DNA of 57,368 nucleotides from Lingula anatina (taxonomy: Eukaryota; Brachiopoda; Lingulata; Lingulida; Lingulidae): NCBI RefSeq assembly GCF_001039355.2, contig NW_019774514.1, positions 126,001-183,368 of the forward strand. The letters are read 5' to 3'. Shown piece after piece: positions 23,421 through 36,200 of this stretch (position 1 is its first letter; every line of letters begins with the position of its first letter). The notes under the pieces are model-generated. The model made no database searches. It had not been told where the DNA came from and worked only from the letters and a program-made list of their open reading frames with translations. The position numbers and the translations under genes are program-made.

Positions 23421-25447
23421 TTACTTGTTGGACTTGAAGTACTCATTCAGCACATCAAGGGCCTGGGATTCCTTTCCATAGTCCTGAAGTGAAAATAAAC
23501 ATGTTTCAGCTGAATACACACAATCGACAGCTGTAAACAAGCTTTTACACTAGCCTGAAATATTCCTCTCCCAACAATATCTTACACATAATTTTACTTC
23601 TAAGAAATAAAATCTGTAACAACCATGCTAAAACACCATAATTGACTTTATTCACTTTCAGATGAATAATTTTTCAATAGTAGCAGACAAAAGTGGCAAT
23701 ATAGAACACAAAACAAGAAGTCAAACATAAGAAAACGTGGTTAAAAATGTCTGTCCACCAAAAAAAATTTCCAGTTTTCCAAATTTAGAGCAAAATATAT
23801 ACCTTGACTACAACACAGCTGCAGCCGACAACTTTACGGGCTTTGCCCTCCTTGTCTATCTTACACAGACCAGCCCATTCACCAAGCTTTTTGTTGTCAT
23901 CAACCTAAAATACAAAGGTAAACATCCACATGTGAAAGGTTGCACTATAGATTGTACAAATTAAATTTGTTGCTGCAGGTTCATACTGTTGTATTTGACC
24001 AAGATATGAAATCACTAATGACCAAGATATAAAACTGTCATTAATACATATTAAAAGAATTCTAATCATGTTTGCAACTACAAGCACTTTTATTGGAAAT
24101 GTTTTTTAATTGTATTAAATATTAAACACCTTATATTGTTTTTAATAAAATTAACCCTTTAAGGTTTACCAGTGTCCAACTAGTGCAAGATTATGTTTTA
24201 AAGCAAGCACTACTACATGTAGTTTGCTCAAATTAAGTTTAATCCTTTGTCAAATAATACTGGCCCGTGGCCAATTAAAAAATTAAACATTTTGTAAATA
24301 TATACCCCACTAAGATAAAACAATCTTCTCAGCCCCAGGAATATGACCTCTCATCAAGTTTTAGGCTGGCTTAATGTTCAATTAATAGCCTGTTCAATCT
24401 GTTCAATTTTTATTAATAACTATATTAGCAGCACACTAATCTTGTAACATGTTTCTAAAGAAAAGGAATACCAAGCCCTTGGAGGGACATGTTATACACT
24501 TGGCAGTGTAATTAAAATCTCTCAGCTGAACATACCTTGATGAGACTAATGCCATGTTCAGCACAGAGAGCTTCTACCAGTTTTACGTATGCTGGTTCAT
24601 CACAGTTACTGGCCAGAATACATATGTGTGCTTCACGCCTAAAGGAAGAAACATATTTTATAGTAGATCAAAGATATCTACTTTATTCTACTTTTCAATT
24701 ACTTTTACAATAATGAATTAATTATAATATGCTTACCTTTACTACTGCGACCAAGTTTTACAGACTTTCAGTAATCTATTTTCCAAAATACACGAGTTGT
24801 TAGTATTACTTAAAGATATAATTTCAAAATTTCTGAAAAATGAGTTGGCTTTCAGTCAGAAATTACTTTCTGTGAGCATTTAAAATTGATAAATTTGAAA
24901 AAGTTATGTATTAGAAAAAGACAAGACTTTAAAAAATCTCAACTAATTACAGTAACAAACTTACTTGTCCAAAGACTTAGCACATTCATGGAGACCACGG
25001 GCAAGACCATCATGCATCAGAGCTGTCTTGAGCACCTCCTGCAGTGCAGTGTTGATGTCCATGGGCCCACCTCCAGAGGCAGTTGGCACATCATCTCTGA
25101 GAAAGTTACGCAATACGTTTATTTGAGTAGCAGACATTTACTCAAAATATCAAAGCAAATTAATTTAAAAAAGATACTGAATATCACAGATGTTATATGG
25201 TAGTGGTTTGTGTGAGGGCGGGGGGGGGGGGACTGCAAATGTGCCACGGTTTCTACAAACATGACAGCTCGAAATATACCGAGTCTTTGTTCATACTGCT
25301 GGCTAATAATAAACTCGTGGCAAATTCAGTGAATATAATTTCTTTCCTGAATGTGACTAGCACCTTTGTTTATATGCATTACTTATAGCTAAAATAGCAT
25401 TTTCTGACACGTGAAATAAAGAGAACATACCCTTCCGCGTCAGACAT
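23421..25447 (-). CDS. RPS12: 40S ribosomal protein S12 (eS12), complete, 5 coding exons
   Basis: Component of the small ribosomal subunit. Coding exons: 25431-25447 (MSDAE), 24965-25096, 24536-24638, 23803-23904 and 23421-23483, giving 138 codons plus stop. All introns are GT-AG with consistent phases. Recognisable stretches are [15 protein letters not shown], the [17 protein letters not shown] core, [28 protein letters not shown] and DYGKESQAL near the C-terminus. The length fits the usual ~132-140 residues. A further non-coding first exon with a TOP start lies at 25591-25627, joined to an acceptor at 25467-25468 (exon from 25466). The 3' UTR is interrupted 137 nt after the stop by an n at 23284; the missing end is present in the copy at 17.8 kb. 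Confidence 0.96.
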
Positions 25448-25590
25448 TTTTAACACGGACGTCCTTCTGTAAAATAAAAAATGGTCATGAATAATAAAAG
25501 AACAGACATTTATTTATATGTTTAAACAATATCATGTCTCGATGTTACTTTTGCAATAAAGATTTTTGTGGATTTTTGGAGCTCACTTAC

Positions 25591-25627
25591 AATGATTGTG
25601 ACGAAGTTAAAACGACCTTCAAAAAGG
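25591..25627 (-). promoter_or_regulatory. RPS12 non-coding first exon with 5' terminal oligopyrimidine (TOP) start
   Basis: On the minus strand the sequence CCTTTTTGAAGG (start at about 25627) opens a ~37-nt exon that ends in CAATCATT followed by a strong donor, GTAAGTGAG. The matching acceptor is ATTTTACAG just before AAGGACGTCCG, which leads into the start codon at 25447. A C followed by pyrimidines at the cap site is the hallmark of ribosomal-protein mRNAs under TOR-dependent translational control. The exact cap site is inferred. Confidence 0.7.
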
Positions 25628-28600
25628 TCAGGTCATCGTAGTTTAGCAGTAAATGCGATGCAAGTATTAAATAACTCTAGCTGAAAATTGAAATTTACTC
25701 ATGTAACATTATATTATTCCAATCGTTAATTTCACAATTCCATTTTTTTTACTATTTGAATTTGAACTCATTGTGTCTCACCTCTCTCATTCCCGTAGCT
25801 AAAGTCACGTGGCCATTGTGTACATTACCATTGAAAGAAGCGTGGGCGAATAATGTCACGCTGTGGTGTCAAGAATGACCCCTCAGGTACAGTATTTAAA
25901 AGATAGTTAAAAACTTGCCTGCGTATTTTATGATGTAAAACATATTAAAATGTTTTTGAAACCTGTAATTGCAGCGTTTTTGTTTCACATATGAATGCTT
26001 CCAGTAAATTACACTGCAGTTTAAAATTTAAATAATAAACACATATTATTATAAGTTCAAGTAATCATATTCAGCAGTAATTAATTAAGGTTTTTTATTT
26101 ATGTTCTTAAATTTACCTTTCTATTTTGACGTTACAGAACGTAAGTAATAGGGAAAGATAAATAGCAGTGTGATATGAACTTGTAATATGCTGTCATTCG
26201 TACTGCATCATTTGCACGATTAATTTGTCAGCGCCGATATTATATTCATAATTATATACCGGCACTAGAAGTTTATAAAATAAGCTGTAAGTGTTTCTCT
26301 GCACGTCCATCCACTGAATGTTCAGTTCAATACCAAGGATTCCAGAAGTAAACCAAACCATATTACTGTAGATTAACCCACATTCAGTACTTAATCTTTG
26401 AGACTTGTCTGTAATTTTGGTGTAACACCATACAGTGTCAGGCCACAAAACTGCCTGTTCCTTATTACATATATAAGGGGGGTTACATATTCCCTCATTA
26501 GTACAAAGTTTCATGGATTAGCACTCCTGTCTGATATGTACTATTTGTGCTAATGCATGAAAGATAGAGCTAGGTGCCTACAACTGTAAAATGCAGCTTG
26601 ATCTTATTGAAGAAACTTTGATTTTTGAGTACATAAAATCATTGTTTAATAGCTTGATTGATCCAAGTAATTTGGACTTAAGGTCTCTTTGCTCAGATTT
26701 TTTTCTTTGTCTAATGCTTGCTTTTAATTCTAGTCTTGCAGAGGCAATGAATTCATTTGGATTATATGTATCTTTTATGTGCATCTGTTTGACTGAGTAT
26801 AGGCATTTGTAGTATTTTAGATTTGTAACCCCTTGTATATTTATATGTTGATTAATGGTTTCAGCAACTTTTTTCAAATTTAATGCTCTATGAAATACTG
26901 AAATTGTAGGACACGGAGGTTGAGATAGCTCCAGAACCATTGTGTTCACATCAGAATAAAAGGACTCAACTTTTGCAAACAATGCCCTCCTGATATTAGT
27001 TTTTCAATCCAATGGACAGAAGAGTAAAGAATGAAAGAATTGGGATTAAAGCCATCCTTTTGATATTTTGTACTGAACATCACCTTAATGAATAGACTTG
27101 GTTCATATTTTCAGTATACATAATAAATATTTAATATATGATCTTACTCAATTGTGACATTATCCATAGTATTTGAAACAGTCACTGTTTCCTTTAAAAA
27201 TTAGCTCTCCCACAGCCCTCTTTTTCATAGCATGCTCACAAAAACACATGTGAATGTGCACTTCCAAATTATCTGGTAGGTCAGATATGGTGCAAACTCT
27301 CTACTTATTCTGCTCATAGTATTGATTAGTAGTAATTACTGCTGCCAAGAAGATTAAAATTTTACAACGTCAGTGGTTGTATGGCCACCTCCCAAAACTG
27401 AATACAGAAATAAGGATGTTCAGAAAGTAAATATGGGCAATAGTTTCACCATTATTGTGAAACAGCTGAGATGCAACATGTAGGTTTTGCATTATCTGTT
27501 AATTATTGTTCAAAGCTTATTAGGATTTACTTCCAGCTTATTGGCTTTGTATCCTGATTAAGATGCTTTGAATATTCAATATGTAAAGCTTATTTGTGAA
27601 ACTACTGCACTTGTAGAGTTTACTTGTTTGTATGCATATTGTATAACAGTGATATTTAAAAAATTGTACAGGTACAAAAATAAAAGAAAAAATAGTTAAT
27701 CTGATAGATAAATGAAGCACAATTAAAATGGTAATATTCTAAGTGAATTTTGGATGGAAAAAAGTTGGAAGTTCAGTATGATAAGATTGAAGGTTAAGTG
27801 CATTTGGTAATCCCAACAATGGAACCAAAATGTTATCTATTCATAATTCTTTATTTAAATACTGGATTACCTTTACACACTTCTGGTGCATATTTTCACA
27901 TTATTATTTTCACAAATTCTTTGTGTTGCTTCAAGGAAATGGAAATTTATTTTAAAAGTATAAGAAATAAGTGTTATTTTGACTAGCTTGGTAAAATATT
28001 TAACTTCAATATTTATGTTTAAAATGATGTTGATAATGAAAATAAATTAAAATCGATTTCAAATACGGTGACTGAAACAAACAAACAGATTCAGATTTCT
28101 ACTAATAGGCATCCCATTTACAAAAATAGTTTTAAAATTGTATGTGTGTATGTGTGTGTGTGTAATGAATGTTGTAGCCATATGCTGGGATTGATCTTAA
28201 CGCTGCTTTATGGAATGACAACAGTTTGATATTTCATACCTCACTTATTCTGCAGTAACTTAATGCCCATCAGCAACATTTTTTAAAGGTAGAATTAAGT
28301 GTCAATGAAAATAGATAGCAACAGTTGTAAATTGCAATTTGTGGCCTTGATACAAAATCTCTATTAGTTAATGTTATTGATAAAGAAAAGAATACTTTTA
28401 AGTATTAAGTACTTAAAAGATATATGTACAATTTTTTTTATGGTCCGGTTTATTTTTAAGAGTATTTCATTTCTATAACAATTGGGTTTTTATTGAGAAT
28501 GCAATATTCTGTATCTAATCAAGTATGTATCCTACCCTATGGGTTTACCATATGGTTTAAAAATACTGTCTTATCTTCATATCCTCTCTCAGACTTGGTG

Positions 28601-28670
28601 TCTGTTAGGGTTAAGTTTGGACAGCTGCCTTCCAGCTTATTGTACATTGTTCCATGCATTTCTCTTACAG
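25628..28670. other. Region between divergent genes; no supported gene
   Basis: AT-rich. A palindromic E-box-like GTCACGTGGCC at 25804-25814 lies about 180 bp upstream of the RPS12 cap site. A possible donor (CCTCAG|GTACAG) sits near 25887 and could end a divergent first exon. Minus-strand reading frames at 26194-26514 and 26578-26982 (the latter from a non-ATG start) match nothing I recognise. Confidence 0.4.
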
Positions 28671-28748
28671 GCCAGAAACCATGTGATGGCAAGCTTACAT
28701 GGCAAGGCAGCATAAATAGCCGTTAGTAAGAAAGAAGAAGAGGGAGAG
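28671..28748 (+). other. Candidate non-coding (5' UTR) exon
   Basis: A strong polypyrimidine tract and acceptor (TTCCATGCATTTCTCTTACAG) precede a 78-nt segment ending GGGAGAG with a consensus donor, GTAAGC. No frame carries a recognisable protein. If real, it would fit a 5' UTR exon of the plus-strand sulfotransferase gene 23 kb downstream, but this is inference. Confidence 0.35.
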
Positions 28749-29080
28749 GTAAGCTATTTGACAATTGTTTAAATTAAAAAGTTTTTTTTTTTTTTTTTTA
28801 GAATTTTCAAAGGTAAAACCTGGCTTAAATACTGTGTTAAGAAGTTAGTTGTAGTGTGATATTATCCTGACTGGATAGTTGAAAATAAAATTGTGTTATT
28901 GATGCTGAATTTTTACAACACAGTCAAGGGTGCATTTTGTACATGTGTTGTGCTATTTCACCATCTCCAAGTTTGCATCAGGTCTCTCACTCCACGCTTG
29001 GCCCAGTGGACACACGGCCCCGTGGCCTAAGTATTACTGCTGGTGCCACACTGCCTCACTGCACAAATTCATGCTTCTAG

Positions 29081-29157
29081 CAAAAAGCACATTAAGTTTG
29101 CTTTAAATGAACTCTGCATTTGGCAAGCAGATTTTGGAAAAATTGAAGGAAGATAAG
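29081..29157 (+). other. Candidate non-coding exon with a good 5' splice site
   Basis: GAAGATAAG|GTAAGTG at 29157/29158 is a near-perfect donor. Acceptors are less certain (CTTCTAG ending at 29080, or GGCAAGCAG ending at 29130). The preceding 100 bp are unusually GC-rich for this region. It could be a second 5' UTR exon of the plus-strand gene. Confidence 0.25.
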
Positions 29158-29654
29158 GTAAGTGTCATTTATTTCTGTTATTATACTTGCATTGCGTCTG
29201 AACCTGAGCTATGAACAGTGCTGTAGCATTGCCAAAATAGTGTGTTTCTGATGTGGTACAAACATTTGGCAAGGGCTTGCATACTAAGCATGCACAAATT
29301 GAATTAAACCCCCATCATGCAGTGAATGCCTTGAGTGTAGTTGTGGTTTGATTTTTTTACTACACCACAGATCTGTACTAATGCATAGAGGAAGAAAAAA
29401 TAATTTGATCCCGCATAATTATTGTAATGTACAGGTTAAAATATAGTAATGTGCTTTTGATGCAAAGTAAGTATACTTTTTCATAACTTGGTAGCACCAG
29501 GTCTGTATCTTCATATGCACATAATCGATATTTGACTGAAATAGTACACTCGCAATATTTGTGCAATTCAAGGTATTTTTTTTTGTAATAATTAAGGAGG
29601 TATTTCATCAAGTTTGTAATTGATAAAAGTGTCTGTGTGTGCACTTGTTCGCGT

Positions 29655-29657
<3 letters not shown>

Positions 29658-29713
<56 letters not shown>
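29658..29713. repeat. Compound microsatellite (TG)n(GA)n
   Basis: About 16 TG units are followed directly by about 12 GA units. Confidence 0.95.
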
Positions 29714-32700
29714 CTATTCCATAATTGTAACAATTTGCAAGCTGCATAGTCGACCCCATCCCATTTAAGTGTTCCATTTAAATTCTTTCTGGCACAACAA
29801 TGTGTAGAAATACAATTAAATGTCACTGATTATCTGTGAGCATCACATTGCATCCCCTATACATTATCCTACGACCATTTGAATTAGATTAGATGATATC
29901 AACATTATTTGTATCAGTGTGGCCTGCTCTTAAAAATATGGGCATGCAGAATGAAAAAAAATTGAAATTCTACACATTTCTCCAATTTCTGTTAAAGATC
30001 AACTGTTATGATATACAAGTAAACCTGCTAAAATCAAAATAGCAATGGAAAGTCTGCTTGTCAGTATTATTAATTAATTAATTATTGTCTTACCTTATTT
30101 GGGGATTTTTAGAATAATTTTAACATAAGAACAAATTTTAATTTCTGCAGAAAGAAGTTGCTCTCAGTTGTGAGTAATGAACAGTGGCACTGAGTATGGG
30201 TCAGATAATAGGACTTTGAAGTTGGGACCTTCCTGCCATATGTTTTGTTCATATTGTCATTAAATAAAGGAAGTGGAAGTTTAGAAACTGTCAGGATCCC
30301 TCTCTGCCCTCTTCCATTGCATACAGTAGAATGATCATTGAGAGCGCACAGATCATGATATGTCAGTAACCCTCAGCGGGATGACCTTCATAAACAGCAA
30401 ACATGGTCTGAGGAGAAATCCGAATGACGCAAGTCTACCAGGACTTAAAACAAATGTAAACAGCAGGTTTGAATAAGGCATTCAAGCGAAGTATAAGTGC
30501 AACTTTCTGTACTGTTTGACAGCAGCTTAGGTTGTATGTCAGCTGCCATCTAACCTTGCCTTTGCTACATTGATGAAAAACACTTCCTGGGGTCTTATTA
30601 ACAGGCTGCTCACGTGCAGCTTGTTCGAATTAAAGAAGTGTGAAATTGAGTAACCAATTCAGTTTGTATGATCAAGTAGGTTTTCGTGAAAGTGGGTCTT
30701 ATTGAGGGTAGTACATGGGCCATCATGCACATCAGAGAAGCCCTAGAGGTAACAAATGTAGAATATGTACAATTTCAGTCAAATTTTGTAAGTAAATAGA
30801 CTATATGCAACTTTTTTTCAACAAGGGTACTTTGCTTTTAGTCCATATATAGAATTTTCTATATTGCACGTTAAGGCAATGTTAAAAGGCCATAAGATAA
30901 ATTCATACCTCAGTGCCTAAGTTCACAGTGTGGAACATTGGATCATTGAAATGCAGTTTATAACAAGGTGCAAACTAAGTATTTCTGTTAACATAACAAT
31001 GCATTTGTGTGATTTATACCATGCTTTAGGAAGAAGGAGAGGAATCAAGTCTGTTATGTGATATGCATCCCAAAAAAGTTACCTAGAAAGTATGGTTTTA
31101 TAAAAATATTGTTTTAGAAATGTCAATGATATTATATGGTCTTGATTTAATGTCTCTAGAGATAAACTCTGCCATTGTATAGCTTTGTCTAAAACTTCAC
31201 ATTTTTATGTCTTTGGTATTGTTTAACTCTAATTTGTTTTTAATTTTTGTTAGAAACGTAATGTTAAAAAATGGTCTACAGTTTATTTTAACACAAACAC
31301 AAAAAATATTGTGCAGCCTACTAGTACTTTACCCATTGTAACTGCATGTCACTTTCTGTTAGAAGTCCAGGGCTCTGTATCTCAAAAGGTTCGCTATGTT
31401 GCGCACGTGCGCAAGTGTCTCGATTCCATAACCGATTCTATTTCGAGATACGGGGCCATGGAATCGAGACGTGCACATGCCCAACATAGCGAACCTTTCG
31501 AGATACAGAGCCCAGATCATATGAAATTGTGAGGCTTCATATTTGAATGTACAAATTAAAATTATTTGTGTACACACATATACAATTTGATTTACTGACT
31601 GATACTTTGAAATTCATAAATTTTGATTGGAAAGCTAGGTAGCGATGTTGTTTGTGACTTCTTATATGAGGGAAAGCAATAAATTTAAACACAATGGCTT
31701 TAAAGATTATCTTCATAGCTAATTGCAGTTGTTGAGATACATTTACTGGCTCCTGGAGCTTTCTGTGAGGAGTGACTTGTGGTCATACATCATTCAGTTT
31801 AGGGACTCTGCAACATCATGCTTAAGTTAAACACACTTATTAGATTTATCATCATATGGGTCAAGTTTTTTGTTGTTTGGGTGTAATTTTATTGGTTAGA
31901 TTTTATTTTATTTTTGAGAAGTGATACCAAGGGCCTTCATTTAATAAAAATGCAAAGTAGTTGTATCACTTGTCTCCTTCTCTGGAGCTGAGGGGATTCT
32001 TGCCCCTACTGGCATCACAAGATGTCAGATTTTGAATAGACTTAACGGAAATACATCTGAGTTATGATTGAGCTATCTGATCAAGAAGCAACTGGTAGTA
32101 TTTGTTATTCTGACAGATAAGATACCTGGGTGATATGGGGAATTGATCAAGTAAACCTTTGGAAAGGTCATCTATAACTTAGCAAATAGATGGTTGCACA
32201 AACTATGGATTTGGTCTTCTTTGATCAGCACCAGTGCAATACAGCTCCCTGTCGGTTTGATACCCATTATCAAGACTTGGCTTCTGTTTAAATGATTTGG
32301 AGGCTGCAGTGAACTATGCATTTGGCAGCAGTGATATGTCACTAGAGACACTTTAATTTGCTGGACTGCCCATTGTTGCTAATTGGAGTTTCTTGTATTG
32401 TTTTTCATGGGCAAAGCACAGAAGTTGTTGTATGTGAATATAGAATTAAGGCTGTGTAAGGGAAGAATACAAAGAATGATATTGAAGTGAACTGGTTAAG
32501 ACGGGGATTTTCCTTGTTTTTTTCCTCATTTTGTATATAAAAGGTTTATTCTTTTTCTAATGAATTTCTTCAAGAACATATAGAAACCCATTGACAGCCA
32601 AGTGAATCCATTATAGATTTGCAGTTAATTTGAACAGATGCAGAAAAATGAACTATTAGTTTGTTCTATCAGGCAGCCTTATCAGTTTACCATTCAGGAA

Positions 32701-33250
32701 ATGAACAATAGATGTGGAGAGAAGGGAAAAAGTCTTCTGCTTCAAGAATTATTTAATTAATGGAAAGTAATTAATAGCGTAAAAATGCAATATTTAAGTA
32801 CTGGTAGTGATTTCATTACTTGAAAACATGACATTCAGGATTCCAAAGTGAAGATGGAAACGTGCTCAAAAAAAAAAAAAAAAAAAAGAAAGAAATTAGA
32901 AAAAGTATTCTTATTAAGATGGTTGCAGTAGAAGTAGCTCGAGTACTTTTCAAAACAAAGTTTTAATTTTTGTCTTTCTTGTTTATGTCAGGCAATAACT
33001 TCATTTGCTCTTAAAGTAAAATGATTTATCAGGAAGAATTATTTCCATAATGGATTTTGCTTTCATCATTGTCACTTTGCTTCTGTGTACCAACCATATC
33101 CCACGCCATCAATGCACCTTTTATGACAGTTCTGTGTCACATCCATGTATCTTATGAGGAGACAAGTCGCCAAGAATCAATCCACCAAGTTACACAATAG
33201 AGGGGACTGTTCCTGTGTTGGGATGGCATGTCTGCTACCATGCAAATGTG

Positions 33251-33281
<31 letters not shown>

Positions 33282-36200
33282 GGGGGGGGGGGAGTATGTA
33301 ATATATTACATCTGCAATCAGTTTTTGTTATACCTGTGGTTGCTTTTTATTAAAGTGAGTTATACCTTATGTTTTCATTGGTGTTGATGTGTCTGTTAGA
33401 AAGTCACTAGTGGACAATATATCACGAAAAGTTCTTCGTATATTTTGATCTAATTGTCAGGCTAGACAATTTTTCAGCAGGGAAAGAAGCAGTCTCAATT
33501 TTCACTGAATCTGGTATCCTAATATAAGAAATTTTTGTTGCCTTTTTTCTGGGCATAGATATGTACTTTAGGATTGCTCTCTAGTTCGTCTATCAGTAGT
33601 TTTTTTCTCTGCAGTATATAAGCCCCCTACAAACTGTCATTCACTCACCTGACTACTTATTACATTAGCATACAGATGAGCTTATGGTGCTAATGGCTCC
33701 AGACGTTAATTCATGGGTGCTAATTACCTTTTACAAAAAATCCCTTGGGTAGTCTGGAACAACACATTTTCTGATCCATTTATTAGATTAAAGGCAAATC
33801 TTCATTGTTATTAATTTATGAGATGGCATTTGGGATTCATTTTTCCTGATTCATTTGTTCTCATTCAGTTGTGGATTTTTTATATCTACGTATCTGCACA
33901 TGCCAGTTTTTTTTTTACTATCCAAAGTGTTTAGAGCCAGGATATGCTTTCACCAGGTGATTTAAAAAATCCTGTGTTTAGATTAAGTCAGAAGTAGGTA
34001 TTTCTTTGCAACAAAATTATTTGTTTTAAAATGCCTTTATACAAGACCAACAAGAAAGGATGATAATTTTTTTTTTCAGTAGGGAGATAGAAGAGCAGGC
34101 ATTCTAAGTACAAAATATGTAGTAGACTGCCAAGAAGCATTTACAAAAATGAAATAATACTATTAATAAATAAATTATTTAAAAATTTTGTCCAAGCTTA
34201 TTTAGTTTTTCATTCTTTATAGGAAGGCAGTCCTCCACAGGTAGCAAGAGAAAAGATTAAGGGAATTTTAACATGGTGTCTCTCAATCTAGTTACCAAAA
34301 TGGTAACCTATGGCATTTTAATGACGTCCATCTAGGAGCAGTGTAGTTAATTTTTCACATGGACTTGTCAGCAGAAGGCAATTTAATTCAATTAATTACT
34401 GACAGATCTCCAAAGGCAGCAGTGACAGGCTGTAACTGGATTAGCTGGGGACACGCATCACTGCTGAAAATCTTTAGTGCTGAAATGAAATCCTCCAATG
34501 TTTTCATTGATATTTTTATGTAAATTATTTATTCCCAGGGCTGCATTACTTGTGACCTTAAATAAAGTTTTTCTGAAGATGAATCGGAACAGTGGTGAAA
34601 AATCCCTTTTTATTATTTTTTTTTCTGCAGAGAATTAGTGATTGGGAGGTTCATGTGTTCACCATTACCATAAAATTTTGAAATAAGTTTACGTTGGCTC
34701 AAAACCAGTGTAAAAGTGCTACTTCTGATAATTCATGAATAGAAAGTTAAAAATCAGCTTGCATACTCCAACAGGATTAATTTGCAGTGCTCAGATATCC
34801 ACAGCCTTCAAGTTAGCAGTTATGAGGGTTTCTTTAGTGTGATTGAGTTGATTACAGTTTAGCATGTCTTTATGTTAGACTTAAAGTAATACATGCAAAG
34901 ATAGGTAAGGGACATATGGTATTTCATTTTGCCAAGACACTGGTGAAACTGACAAGTAGATATTTGAGGGGGGGGGGGGGGGGGGCTGCCCTATGTTTCA
35001 AAAGTTCAGTATTTCTAAGTTTGATATTCCAAAAAATATGAAGTCTTGATCTAAAATCAACCAGTTTTCAGAAGGTTCACTATCACAGAAAAAAAGAGTT
35101 CAATACGATTTCTGAAGGTGCAGATACAATAGCTACAAAATAGTAGTTGCGTAATTGGGGTGAGCACTGACCTCTGTGTCAAACTTAAGAGGCTCTCTCA
35201 GGTTTTCATTTATTAGCAATTGAAGATTTTCGTGTGTGAGTTATTCCTTAGGATTACATCTAATGGTTTACCTTTATAGCACAACATAATGTGCATTTCA
35301 CCCTCCTATGCTTTTTTGTAATTAGGATTGCTGCACAATGAGAATATCAACTGTTGCATCTCACAAAGCACGCGTCGTCTTTTATGACATTAGTATCCAC
35401 TGGCATTTTGTTTGATATCTTTGCACTCTATCTGTACCCATACATGTATTTCAGATAAATGAACCCTTCGAATAGCAAACCTTCAAAATACATAACCTTC
35501 AGGAAACCATACCTTCAGAACATATAAGCACACCCTAATGGAGATATTAAAAATAAATCATGCCCTAAGAAAGAATAAGATGGTTCTTGATTTCAAGCCT
35601 AAAGTTTGTGATCACATACGCTGAATTAATGACTCAAACTGTAATATCATGGCAGAAACTTAAAATTTATGGTGGTGAGCACCGTATCGCAAATCCCAAA
35701 CTGTTAATCCACTGAATTTCTGTAGTTTCCATATTATATGTGCCGGAGATGGTTGAAAATGCATTGCTTCCATATTTACATTGTTATGATGTCGTGGTTC
35801 GAGGTTTGCAATCATAAACTTGAGGGTTGAGATTGAAAACAGCAAGGTTATGAATTGAAAATATATTTTTAAAAATATATAGTTCATTTTGATTGAAATA
35901 AACCTCATTCACCTGGTCCTAAATTTTCAAATAAAAAAGTCAAGATTTCTTGACACTTCAGTGGGTTAAAAAAACTGTGAAAGCAGTATATTGAGTAGAC
36001 ATATTGCAGATGTTTTTTATTTGTTTCATTAAAAAATACTGAAGCTGTAAAAAAAATTGACATATGTTTATATAACACAAACCACGTGCTTTTCTCAATC
36101 TGCCACTCAGTGGTTGCTGGGGTATTTCAGCTCACTTGTATACTAACAGAAACAGATGGAGATTTGTTACTTTTCTAAGAGTCTGGATTAGCTTGGCTTG

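Noticed and set aside
26194-26982. Two minus-strand reading frames of 106 and 134 codons
   Set aside because: No recognisable domain, AT-rich codon use, the longer one lacks an ATG at its listed start, and no splice signals or context support a gene.
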